DNA of 22,739 bases, taken from positions 1 to 22,739 of the forward strand of contig CANNUR010000023.1 of the NCBI GenBank assembly GCA_947523045.1. Direction: 5' to 3'. Position numbers and translations under genes: made by a program. The notes under the pieces are model-generated. The model ran no database searches. It was given only the letters and a program-made list of their open reading frames with translations, and was not told where the DNA came from. Of this stretch, positions 8,974-16,133 are shown in pieces (the first letter of the stretch is position 1; the number at the start of each line of letters is the position of its first letter). Origin of the DNA: an uncultured Prosthecobacter sp. Its GTDB lineage: Bacteria > Verrucomicrobiota > Verrucomicrobiia > Verrucomicrobiales > Verrucomicrobiaceae.

Positions 8974-9954
8974 ATGCAACGCGCCGCCTTCCTGCTGACC
9001 AGCGCCTTCCCGGTCTGGATCCTCCTCGCCAGCGTGCTCGCCCTGCGCGTGCCGGAGTGGTTCGTCTGGTTTAGCGGCGACTGGATCACCTGGGGCCTGG
9101 GCGTGATCATGCTGGGCATGGGGTTGACCCTGACGTTCGAGGACTTTCGCGCCGTGCTGCACATCCCGCGCGCCGGTGTCGTCGGCATCATCAGCCAGTT
9201 TGTCATCATGCCCTCGCTCGGCTGGGGGGTGGCTCACCTGCTGGAACTCGATCGACTCGATCCGGCCCTGGCGGCCGGCTTGATTCTGGTGGCCTGCTGT
9301 CCGGGTGGCACGGCCTCGAATGTCATCACCTATTTGGCGGGTGCCAACGTGGCGCTGTCAGTGCTGATGACCACGGCCTCGACCTTTGCGGCCATTGCCT
9401 TGACGCCGCTGCTGACGAAATGGCTGGCGGGCACGCTGGTGACGGTCGATGCCGGCAAACTCTGCCTCGACACCTTCAAGGTGGTCGTGCTGCCGGTCCT
9501 GCTCGGAGTGGTTCTCAACCAGAAGTTGCCGCGGCTGGGGCGACGCCTGGCGCCGTTCTCACCGCTGGTGTCCGCGCTCGCCATCGTGCTCATCGTCGCC
9601 AGCATCATCGGCCAGAAGCGCGAGCTCATCCTGACCGCGGGAACGCGTCTGCTGGCCGCGCCGGCCCTGCTGCACCTCGGCGGTTTTGCGCTGGGGTATC
9701 TCGCCGCCCGTTTGCTGCGACTCCTGGAAAGAGACTGTCGCACCGTTGCCATTGAGGTCGGCATGCAGAACTCGGGCCTCGGCAGTGTGCTGGCCACCCA
9801 GCATTTTCCCGGCACCGCCGCGCCGGTGCCCTGTGCGATCAGCGCCGTTTATCATTCCCTGATCGGCAGCCTGCTCGCCGGCTGGTGGCGCTGGCGCGAC
9901 GCCCGCCGGGCGGCATCCTGCCGGAAGGTCGCCGCACAAGAAGGACTGTCATGA
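8974..9954 (+). CDS. Bile acid:sodium symporter family (BASS/SBF) transporter
   Basis: This is an inner-membrane secondary transporter, likely sodium-coupled, for an organic anion. Despite the family name the substrate need not be a bile acid. Seen: about eight to ten hydrophobic segments over 326 residues, the family signature around CCPGGTASNVITYLAGANV in the middle, and EVGMQNSGLGSVLA in the C-terminal half. Both are crossover or substrate-site motifs in the family. The start is set at ATG 8974 (MQRAAFLL); a GTG at 8953 would add seven residues and has no better ribosome-binding site. TTGACCC at 8933 followed by CGTGTT is a possible promoter. The stop codon overlaps the next start by four bases (ATGA), so the MEKHLA protein is translationally coupled to it. 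Confidence 0.93.
   Translation: MQRAAFLLTSAFPVWILLASVLALRVPEWFVWFSGDWITWGLGVIMLGMGLTLTFEDFRAVLHIPRAGVVGIISQFVIMPSLGWGVAHLLELDRLDPALAAGLILVACCPGGTASNVITYLAGANVALSVLMTTASTFAAIALTPLLTKWLAGTLVTVDAGKLCLDTFKVVVLPVLLGVVLNQKLPRLGRRLAPFSPLVSALAIVLIVASIIGQKRELILTAGTRLLAAPALLHLGGFALGYLAARLLRLLERDCRTVAIEVGMQNSGLGSVLATQHFPGTAAPVPCAISAVYHSLIGSLLAGWWRWRDARRAASCRKVAAQEGLS
9939..9945 (+). promoter_or_regulatory. Shine-Dalgarno site deciding the MEKHLA start
   Basis: AGAAGGA lies five bases before ATG 9951 and inside the end of the transporter gene. Most other starts in this window lack a clear Shine-Dalgarno. It supports ATG 9951 over the upstream in-frame start at 9885. Confidence 0.6.
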
Positions 9955-10436
9955 AACCTCCCGATCCCTCCCTGCCCGTGGCCCGCGCCTTGCTGGAAGC
10001 GCCGACCCGGCTCATCCTCGCCAACTACCGCCGGCTGCTCGATCGTGACTTGGTGACGGTGACGGATCCCGCACGGGCCGTGGAGGCCCTCTTTGAAGCG
10101 CCCCGTGTCGTGCTGGCCGCCTTCGGGGAGTTCGGCACCGATCACCTCTTCGGCTACGCGAATCGTGCGGGCCTGCAGCGCTTTGAAACCACCTGGGATG
10201 AACTCATGGGCCTGCCGTCCAGCCTGAGCGCGGAACCGGTCTGCCGCGAGGAGCGGCGGCGGCTGCTCGATGAGGTGGGCCGGCGCGGGTACATCGACAA
10301 CTACGCCGGTGTGCGCATCAGCCGGCGCGGCCGGCGTTTCCGCATCCTGCGGGCCGTTGTTTTCAACCTGCTCGATGACGAGGGTGGTTATGTCGGGCAG
10401 GCGGCGACCTTTGCCGACTGGGAAGAGCTCGTCTGA
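9951..10436 (+). CDS. MEKHLA (PAS-related) domain protein
   Basis: This is a small soluble protein of 161 residues, essentially one MEKHLA domain. Seen: HLFGYANRAGLQRFETTWDE, then AEPVCREERRRLL, GYIDNYAGVRISRRGRRFRI and the closing segment GQAATFADWEELV. These match my memory of stand-alone bacterial and cyanobacterial MEKHLA proteins. The domain is PAS-like and is also found at the C-terminus of plant HD-ZIP III factors. No ligand or biochemical role is established that I know of. ATG 9951 has a good Shine-Dalgarno and overlaps the transporter stop (ATGA). The coupling suggests it senses or handles something connected with the transported solute; that is inference. Its stop is 19 bases before the hairpin region shared with the converging gene. 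Confidence 0.82.
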   Translation: MKPPDPSLPVARALLEAPTRLILANYRRLLDRDLVTVTDPARAVEALFEAPRVVLAAFGEFGTDHLFGYANRAGLQRFETTWDELMGLPSSLSAEPVCREERRRLLDEVGRRGYIDNYAGVRISRRGRRFRILRAVVFNLLDDEGGYVGQAATFADWEELV

Positions 10437-10455
10437 GCCGGGCTGTTGCGGCCAC

Positions 10456-10485
10456 AAAAAAGCCGGGCACCTTGCGGCGCCCGGC
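10456..10485 (-). terminator. Rho-independent terminator for the minus-strand anchored protein gene
   Basis: Read on the minus strand, GCCGGGCGCC and GGTGCCCGGC form a 10-base-pair stem (one G-T pair) closed by a GCAA tetraloop and followed by six T residues. It lies 14 bases beyond the stop codon at 10500. There is no T-run on the plus side, so the MEKHLA transcript is less clearly terminated here. Confidence 0.92.
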
Positions 10486-10499
10486 CCGGGGAAGAGAAC

Positions 10500-11984
10500 T
10501 TACTGTTTCTTCTTCTGCATCAGCATGACCAGGAGCAGCAGAACGACGACGCCGAGACCGATGATGAGGTAGGTCTGAAAACCGGACTCCTCTTCGGCGG
10601 GCGGTGTGTAGGCGGGGGCCTGGGCGACGGGGGCCTGCTGAACCGGCGCGGCGACGGGAGCGGTAGCCACAGGCGCCTGCTGAGCAGGGGCAGCGGCAAC
10701 GGGGGCCTGCGGGGCCGGAGCGGCCGTGGGTGCGGTGGCCGCAGGCGCCTGACCGGCGACGGCGGGTTGCGCGGCGGGGGCCTGGCCACTGGCTTGGGCA
10801 AGGATTTGAGCGACGCGTTCGTCCTGGCCGGTGGTGGCCGTGCCGCCGATGGCGGCGGAGCCGGCGGCCGAGGCCTGGGCGGCAGCGGCCTGCTTGCGCA
10901 CGAGGGTGTTGTAGAGGGCCATCAGGCGGTTGCGCAGGTCGGCGACGACATCGCGGTAATCGGAAGCGTTGGCGAGTGCGGAAAGGCGCTCAAAGGCGGC
11001 GGCACCACCGCTGTAATCCTCTTCGCCGATCTTGCGGTAGACGAGGCTGACAGCCTCACTGCGCTGGCGCAGATCATCGAGGTTGATGGCCTGCAGCTTG
11101 GAGCGTTCAGTCACGATGGCCTTCTGCATGTTGAGGATGGAGGGCAGGTCGTACTTGTAGGGAGCCGTCCAGCGAATCTGGGCGCGGCGGTCGGCTTCGG
11201 CCTGGGCCTGCCACTTGGTTTTTTCCTCCTCAATGGCAGCCTTGGTGCGGGCCTTGTCCGTGTCAGCCAGTTTGCTCAGGCCTTCCTCGCGCGCCTTGGA
11301 GAGGGCGGGCTGTTCTTGAGCCATCTTGGAAAGCACAGCTTCCCATTTTTCCATGCAGACGAGTGCTTCACCGACCGCGACGGGGTAGTAGGTGGAACCG
11401 ACATAACCGGGCTTCTTTTTCGAGAAATTCTCGAAGACACGCAGGGCCTCAAGCCATTGGTTCTGGGCCATGTGTCCCCGCATCTGGCTGAGCAGGCGGA
11501 AGGCTTCGATGTTGTATTCGGCGCCCTTGGCTTCGGTGGCATTCAGCCATTTGCCCTCGAGTTTGACCTCGCCGTTGGACACCTTTTTCTTTTCTTCCTG
11601 GAGCGTGGCAATGATTTGCTCGGCTTCCTTGGCTTCGGGCGTGTCCTTGTACTGGTTGACGAAGGGACGCAGGCGATCCTGGATGATCTGCTCGTAACGG
11701 TCTGGGGTCAGTAGGTCGGCGGTGGGCAGCAGCTTGCGAAGTTCGATGATCTCGACCTCCTCGGGGCGTTGACGCACGATTTGGTCGATCTCGGCGCGCG
11801 GGAAGTCTTTTTCATCCCAGATCTTCGGTGTCAGCCGGTACTTCATGCGCACCGAGTCAGGCGATTCATTGAGGATGTTGCCCTCGACCTTGTTGCCGTT
11901 TTTGAGAACGAGGTAGTCGGCGTGAAGCAGGGAGGTGCCGCAGGCGAGCGCCAGAAGCGCGAGGCGGATTCGGCTGGATTTCAT
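10500..11984 (-). CDS. Exported, C-terminally membrane-anchored protein with LKNG domain and Ala/Pro/Gln-rich linker; function unknown
   Basis: I do not recognise a characterised function. Residues 1-22 are a Sec signal peptide (cleavage after SLLHA). Next comes a short beta-rich domain starting DYLVLKNGNKVEGNI, a pattern I associate with exported proteins of Verrucomicrobiota. Residues about 60-370 are charged and mostly helical, possibly TPR-like or coiled (RLLSQMRGHMAQNQWLEAL and LSKAREEGLSKLADTDKART are seen). Residues about 385-470 are low-complexity with recurring QQAPVA and QAPVA units. A single membrane helix (about 473-489) ends in the tail QKKKQ. The predicted topology is a periplasmic body on a flexible stalk, anchored in the inner membrane with a short cytoplasmic tail. 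It is monocistronic, with its own terminator and a dyad-rich promoter region. Confidence 0.85.
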   Translation of the reverse strand: MKSSRIRLALLALACGTSLLHADYLVLKNGNKVEGNILNESPDSVRMKYRLTPKIWDEKDFPRAEIDQIVRQRPEEVEIIELRKLLPTADLLTPDRYEQIIQDRLRPFVNQYKDTPEAKEAEQIIATLQEEKKKVSNGEVKLEGKWLNATEAKGAEYNIEAFRLLSQMRGHMAQNQWLEALRVFENFSKKKPGYVGSTYYPVAVGEALVCMEKWEAVLSKMAQEQPALSKAREEGLSKLADTDKARTKAAIEEEKTKWQAQAEADRRAQIRWTAPYKYDLPSILNMQKAIVTERSKLQAINLDDLRQRSEAVSLVYRKIGEEDYSGGAAAFERLSALANASDYRDVVADLRNRLMALYNTLVRKQAAAAQASAAGSAAIGGTATTGQDERVAQILAQASGQAPAAQPAVAGQAPAATAPTAAPAPQAPVAAAPAQQAPVATAPVAAPVQQAPVAQAPAYTPPAEEESGFQTYLIIGLGVVVLLLLVMLMQKKKQ

Positions 11985-12022
11985 GGGATGGGGTCAGGTG
12001 GAATGAAGGCATGGACCGGCGG

Positions 12023-12091
12023 GAATCCGACGGTTATTCAGCGATTTAATCCGGATTCGCTGGCTGAGTAAAGCCAGAAACGCCGCGAATC
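12023..12091. promoter_or_regulatory. Dyad-rich divergent control region with GAATCSG half-sites
   Basis: Three copies of GAATCCG or GAATCGG alternate in direction: 12023-12029 (+), 12052-12058 (-) and 12087-12093 (+, GAATCGG). The first two form a perfect 7-base inverted repeat. GATTCGC (12054-12060) and GCGAATC (12085-12091) form another, with a nested TGGCT/AGCCA stem (12061-12065 and 12072-12076) inside it. These flank the predicted minus-strand promoter and look like operator half-sites. An RNA or cruciform structure is an alternative. Confidence 0.4.
12044..12072 (-). promoter_or_regulatory. Possible sigma-70-type promoter for the anchored protein gene
   Basis: On the minus strand, TTTACT (12072-12067) and TTAAAT (12049-12044) each match four of six consensus bases and are spaced by exactly 17 bases. 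The predicted transcript start is near 12037, giving a leader of about 53 bases. The boxes lie among the inverted repeats listed for this gap. Confidence 0.4.
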
Positions 12092-12110
12092 GGCCGCCTC
12101 GCTTTGGCTT

Positions 12111-12139
12111 TTGACCCACGGGCCATTTCGTGTTTGATG
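12111..12139 (+). promoter_or_regulatory. Possible promoter of the five-gene glycan operon
   Basis: TTGACC (12111-12116) is a five-of-six -35 match. Seventeen bases later comes TTGATG (12134-12139), a poor -10. If real, transcription would begin at or next to ATG 12147, giving a leaderless or nearly leaderless mRNA. No Shine-Dalgarno is seen before this ATG. Confidence 0.3.
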
Positions 12140-12146
12140 GCAGCGC

Positions 12147-13382
12147 ATGTCCAGCCGCCGCCATTTTCTTCGCACCGGCCTCGCGGCCGCGTTCGTCCCG
12201 GGCTCCGGTCTGCGCGCCCAGGCGCTGCGCATCCCCGTGCGCGCCATCACCCGCGGCCCGCAGTTTCACTGGTTCGCCTACTACGACAAACTGCAGTTTT
12301 GCCCGCAAAACCGCCTTGTTCTCGGCAATCAGGTTGATTTTGAGCACCGTTCGCCGCGGCCCGACGATGTCATCCGCGTCGGTCTGGTCGATCTCGAAGA
12401 CGGCGACCGCTGGACCGAACTCGGCATGTCGCGCGCCTGGAACTGGCAGCAGGGTTGCATGCTGCAGTGGCTGCCTGGCACCGCTGACACCGTGTTGTGG
12501 AATGACCGTGAAGGCGACCAGTTTGTCTGCCATCTGCTCGAGGTGAAGTCGGGCCGCCAACGCACCCTGCCACACCCGGTCTACGCAGTCAGCCCCGACG
12601 GCACCTGGGGTGTATCGCCGGATTTCCGCCGCCTCAACGACACCCGCCCCGGCTACGGCTACGCCGGCATTGCCGATCCGAACCGCGGGGTGCTCGCTCC
12701 TGACGATGCCGGCATCTGGAAAATCGATTTGGCGAGCGGCCGCCAGGAGTTGCTCATCACCCTGGCCCAGGTGGTGGCCATTCCCCATGAGGGGGGCTTC
12801 AGCCCGAATGCCAAGCACTGGTTCAATCATCTGCTGGTGTCGCCGGACGGCTCGCGCTTCATCTTCCTGCACCGCTGGAAGGGCGAGGGCGACAAGACTT
12901 TTCACACCCGCCTGTTCACCGCCGACAAGGACGGCAGGGACCTGCATGTGCTTGATCCGCTCGGCCGCACCTCGCACTTTGTCTGGCGCGACCCCCGGCA
13001 CGTTTTTGCCTGGGCCTTCCATCCCAGCCACGGCGAACGCTTCTACCTGTTCAAGGACAAGACCCGCGAGGTGGCGGTGGTCGGCAAGGACAAGATGGAT
13101 CGCAACGGCCACAACACCTACCTGCCCGGCACGGACAACGCTTGGGTGCTGAACGACGGCTACCCGGACAAGCAGCGCCTGCAGACGCCCTATCTCTATC
13201 ACATTCCGACCGATCGCCGCGTCGACCTGGGCCATTTCTACAGCCCGGCCTTCTACACCGGCGAGTGGCGCTGCGACACCCACCCGCGCAGCAGCCGCGA
13301 TGGCCGCCTCGTCTGCATCGACTCGCCCCACCAGGGTGGCCGGCAGATGTACCTGATCGACGTCCGCGACATCGTCGGTTGA
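12147..13382 (+). CDS. Tat-exported beta-propeller protein (TolB/PD40-like, distant oligogalacturonate-lyase look)
   Basis: The protein begins MSSRRHFLRTGLAAAFV, a Tat signal (RR at 4-5, FLR) with cleavage near LRAQA. The mature part (about 26-411) has repeated propeller-type strands (VYAVSPDGTWGVSPDF, LLVSPDGSRFIFLHRW, GRLVCIDSPH). It also has conserved-looking His segments (GFSPNAKHWFNH, DRNGHNTYLPGTDNAW, WRCDTHPRSS). The arrangement recalls PL22 oligogalacturonate lyases, where histidines hold a metal, but I cannot show that the active-site residues are present, so lyase activity is a guess. An alternative is a structural or binding propeller. It is the first gene of a plus-strand run and is followed 9 bases later by a membrane glycosyltransferase, so a role in processing a surface glycan is plausible. 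Confidence 0.82.
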   Translation: MSSRRHFLRTGLAAAFVPGSGLRAQALRIPVRAITRGPQFHWFAYYDKLQFCPQNRLVLGNQVDFEHRSPRPDDVIRVGLVDLEDGDRWTELGMSRAWNWQQGCMLQWLPGTADTVLWNDREGDQFVCHLLEVKSGRQRTLPHPVYAVSPDGTWGVSPDFRRLNDTRPGYGYAGIADPNRGVLAPDDAGIWKIDLASGRQELLITLAQVVAIPHEGGFSPNAKHWFNHLLVSPDGSRFIFLHRWKGEGDKTFHTRLFTADKDGRDLHVLDPLGRTSHFVWRDPRHVFAWAFHPSHGERFYLFKDKTREVAVVGKDKMDRNGHNTYLPGTDNAWVLNDGYPDKQRLQTPYLYHIPTDRRVDLGHFYSPAFYTGEWRCDTHPRSSRDGRLVCIDSPHQGGRQMYLIDVRDIVG

Positions 13383-13391
13383 GGCTTGCCC

Positions 13392-14969
13392 ATGAATGCC
13401 ACCGCCCCGGGTCCGACCCTCGCCCTCAGCACCTTGTTGGCGGCGCTGCTCGCGCTCCTGCTCTGGCAGTCCGGCGCCCTCCAGTCCGACCTCGGCGCTG
13501 ATCCGGATGAGCCGGCTCACGCGGTCACTGCCCTCATGCTGCGCGACTCCCTGGCGGAAGGGCTGGGCGGGTCGCCGATGGCTTTTGCCCGCGCCTACTA
13601 TGAAGCCTTCCCGAAGGTGGCTCTCGGTCACTACCCGCCCGGGTATTACCTGACCGCCGGCCTCGCCCTGCTGCCGCACCCGGATCCCGATGTCCTGCTC
13701 GGCCTGCAGGTGCTCTTCCTCGCCCTGCTCGCCGCGGCGACCGTGCGTTTCGCCGCCCCCCGCCTCGGTGCCGGTCCCGCCTGGGCGGCCGCCCTGCTGG
13801 CCGCCGCCCTGCCGCCGCAGCTGAAACTGTCGGTCCTGGTCATGGCCGATCTTCAACTGGCTTTGCTCTGCCTGCTCGCGGCCCAGGCCTGGCTGCGGTT
13901 TCTGCTCAGCGGGTCGGCGCGCCATTCCCTCGCCTTTGGCCTGCTCGCCGCTGCGGCCATTTTGACCAAGGGCTCCGGCCTGATGCTCGCCGCCCTGCCG
14001 CCGCTGACCGTGCTGTTCACCCGGCGCTGGGCCTGGCTCAAGCAACCTTCCTGGTGGCTCGCGGCGCTGCCGGTCGCCCTGCTTGCCGCGCCCTGGATGC
14101 TCTACTCCGCCGGCATCACCGGCGAGGGCATGGTGGCGCAGTCGATGCCGGAGTTTTTCCGCCATGCCCTGGCCGAGTACGCCCACCTGCTGCCGCAGGT
14201 CCTGGGCTGGCCCCTGGTGGCAGTCGCATTGGGGGCGCTGCTGCATCTGGCGATGATCGGCTGGCGCGCTGGCAGGCTCGGCGAGTTCGAGTCGGTCCTG
14301 TTGGCCTGGCTTGCCGGCGGTGTGGCCCTGATGCTGCTGGTGCCGGCCGGGGTCTCCAGTCGTTACCTGGTGCCGCTGCTGGTGCCGCTGGCCCTGCTCG
14401 CCGTGCAGGCGCTCGGTCGTCTGCCTGTACCCGTGGTCCTGCGCATCGCCTTGCCATGGGTTTTGTGGGTCGCCAGTCTGCTCAGCGTTGGGCAGCGCCC
14501 GCAGAAAACGGTCTCGGGTTACGGCATGGCCGTCACCCACGTGCTGGCGGAATCGACCGCGGCAAAAACCGGCCGCTGGCTGGTCGCCTCCGATGCCCGT
14601 GGCGAAGGCGCCGTGGTCGCCGCCGCGGCCTTTGCGCTCGATGGTTCGACACGTGTCAGCGGTCGCCTGCAGGTGCTGCGCGCCAGCAAGGAGTTGGGAG
14701 CGAGCGACTGGCTGGGCCGCGGTTACCGCGCCGCCTTCACCGAGGCCGCCGCCCTGCGCGCCCATCTGGATCAGCGCGGCATTCGGTGGATCTTCATGGA
14801 TGACAGTCCGCCGCCGGAGCGACGTCAGGCGCACCAGGCTCTGCTCGCCGAAGCCTTGGCCGACCCGGCCTCCGGCTGGCGACTGGTGCAGGAAGAAACC
14901 ATTCACCGTCCCGATCTCAGGGAACCCGGCCGGCTGCGTCTCTACCAGCGCGTGCAGGTCCAACCATGA
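13392..14969 (+). CDS. GT39/ArnT-like polytopic membrane glycosyltransferase
   Basis: This would transfer a sugar from a polyprenyl-phosphate donor to a lipid or protein acceptor on the periplasmic side. Seen: a first membrane helix (about 10-27), then GADPDEPAHAV with the Asp39-Glu40 pair that GT-C enzymes of this type use in the first periplasmic loop. HYPPGYYLTAGLALL follows, and then about nine more hydrophobic segments to residue about 375. The final 150 residues form a soluble domain (GRWLVASDARGEGAVV, RGIRWIFMDD). ATG 13392 is preferred over a TTG two codons upstream. The 525-residue length fits the family. Its stop overlaps the next start (ATGA at 14966-14969). GT2 proteins such as the last gene of this operon make polyprenyl-phosphate sugars, the donors such enzymes need. 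Confidence 0.87.
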   Translation: MNATAPGPTLALSTLLAALLALLLWQSGALQSDLGADPDEPAHAVTALMLRDSLAEGLGGSPMAFARAYYEAFPKVALGHYPPGYYLTAGLALLPHPDPDVLLGLQVLFLALLAAATVRFAAPRLGAGPAWAAALLAAALPPQLKLSVLVMADLQLALLCLLAAQAWLRFLLSGSARHSLAFGLLAAAAILTKGSGLMLAALPPLTVLFTRRWAWLKQPSWWLAALPVALLAAPWMLYSAGITGEGMVAQSMPEFFRHALAEYAHLLPQVLGWPLVAVALGALLHLAMIGWRAGRLGEFESVLLAWLAGGVALMLLVPAGVSSRYLVPLLVPLALLAVQALGRLPVPVVLRIALPWVLWVASLLSVGQRPQKTVSGYGMAVTHVLAESTAAKTGRWLVASDARGEGAVVAAAAFALDGSTRVSGRLQVLRASKELGASDWLGRGYRAAFTEAAALRAHLDQRGIRWIFMDDSPPPERRQAHQALLAEALADPASGWRLVQEETIHRPDLREPGRLRLYQRVQVQP

Positions 14970-16126
14970 AACTGCTCTTCGTTTCCAATCTCTTTCCCGA
15001 CACCGGCGAACCCTACCGCGGGCTCGACAACGCCACGGTGCTGCACCACCTGCAGGCGCGCGGCCACGAGATCCGCGTGCTCGCCCCGCGGCCGGTCCTG
15101 CGCCGCCGCGCCTTCGCCCCGCGCGAGGTCGATCGTCCGCTGCGCCCCGAGTTTATGCCGGTGCCCTACGTGCCCAAGCTCGGCGGCCTGTTCAATCACC
15201 GCCTCATGGCCGCGGCCCTGCGCCCGGCGCTGGCGCGCCTGCGCCGGGAACAACCCTGGGATCTGGTGCTGGCGAGCTGGCTCTTCCCGGATGGCTGGGC
15301 CGTGGCCCGGGCCGCCGGTCCAGGCCCGCTCGCCCTCATCGCCCAGGGCAGCGATGTCCATGTCTACCTGCACAGCCGGCCGCGTCGCGCCGCCATCCTC
15401 GAGGCCTGTGCTCGTGCCGGCGCGGTCATCACGCGCAGTGAAAGCCTCGCCCATCTGCTCGGTGCCGCCGGTGTGGCAGGGGATCGCCTGCGACCCATCC
15501 ACAACGGTGTCGACACCGGCGTGTTCCACGGCGGCGACCTAGCGGCGGCCCGCCAGCAACTTGGCCTGGCGACGTCGGAACGCTGGCTGCTTTTTGTCGG
15601 CAACCTGCTGCCGGTGAAGGATCCTGATTTTCTGCTGCGTGCCTTCGCCCGCATTGCCGCCGCCTGCCCGGAGGCGCGGCTTGCCCTGGCCGGGCGTGGG
15701 CCGCTGCGCCCGGCCCTGGAGGCGCAGGCGGCGGCGCTTGGGTTGGGCAAGCGCGTGCGCTTCCTCGGCCCGCTCGACGCGACGGCGGTGGCCGAGTGGA
15801 TGCGCGCGGCCGATGTGCTGGTCATGACCAGTCGCAACGAGGGCCTGCCCAACGTCATCCTCGAGGCCCAGGCTTGCGGGCTGCCGGCGGTGGCCACCCG
15901 GGTCGGCGGCATTCATGAAGTCGTCGATGCCGACTGGAAGGGCGATTTGACCCCTCCCGGCGATCTGACCGCCTGGAGCGATGCCGTGCTGGCGTGGCTG
16001 GCCCGACCGGCTGAGCGCGGGCGCCTGGCCGCCCTCGGCATGGCACGCGCCTGGCCAAACGTCGCCGCCACCTACGAAAACGCCCTCAACGCCGCGCTTG
16101 CACAAGCCGCTGGCGCAGCGGACTGA
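14966..16126 (+). CDS. GT4 family glycosyltransferase (GT-B fold)
   Basis: This is a cytosolic or membrane-associated retaining glycosyltransferase that adds a sugar from a nucleotide donor. Seen: an N-terminal domain beginning MKLLFVSNLFPDTGEPYRG, the inter-domain HNGVDTGVF segment, LLFVGNLLPVKDPDFLLRAF at the start of the C-terminal domain, and the EX7E donor-site motif SRNEGLPNVILEAQACG with Glu292 and Glu300. The 386-residue length is standard. The ATGA overlap with the preceding gene shows tight coupling. The methyltransferase start follows its stop by 7 bases. Donor and acceptor are not readable from the sequence. Confidence 0.93.
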   Translation: MKLLFVSNLFPDTGEPYRGLDNATVLHHLQARGHEIRVLAPRPVLRRRAFAPREVDRPLRPEFMPVPYVPKLGGLFNHRLMAAALRPALARLRREQPWDLVLASWLFPDGWAVARAAGPGPLALIAQGSDVHVYLHSRPRRAAILEACARAGAVITRSESLAHLLGAAGVAGDRLRPIHNGVDTGVFHGGDLAAARQQLGLATSERWLLFVGNLLPVKDPDFLLRAFARIAAACPEARLALAGRGPLRPALEAQAAALGLGKRVRFLGPLDATAVAEWMRAADVLVMTSRNEGLPNVILEAQACGLPAVATRVGGIHEVVDADWKGDLTPPGDLTAWSDAVLAWLARPAERGRLAALGMARAWPNVAATYENALNAALAQAAGAAD

Positions 16127-16133
16127 CTCGCTC

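Noticed and set aside
5631..9209. 1192-codon minus-strand open frame
   Set aside because: It is antisense to the sulfatase, cytochrome and transporter genes. Its translation is His/Arg/Gly/Ala-biased with no domain.
11419..11435. 17-base palindrome TTCGAGAA-A-TTCTCGAA
   Set aside because: It is a perfect dyad, but it sits mid-gene in the anchored protein coding sequence (VFENFSKK) with normal codons, so chance is more likely than an operator.
11994..14963. 989-codon minus-strand open frame
   Set aside because: It is the antisense shadow of the propeller and GT39-like genes, Gln/Gly/Arg-rich and without motifs.
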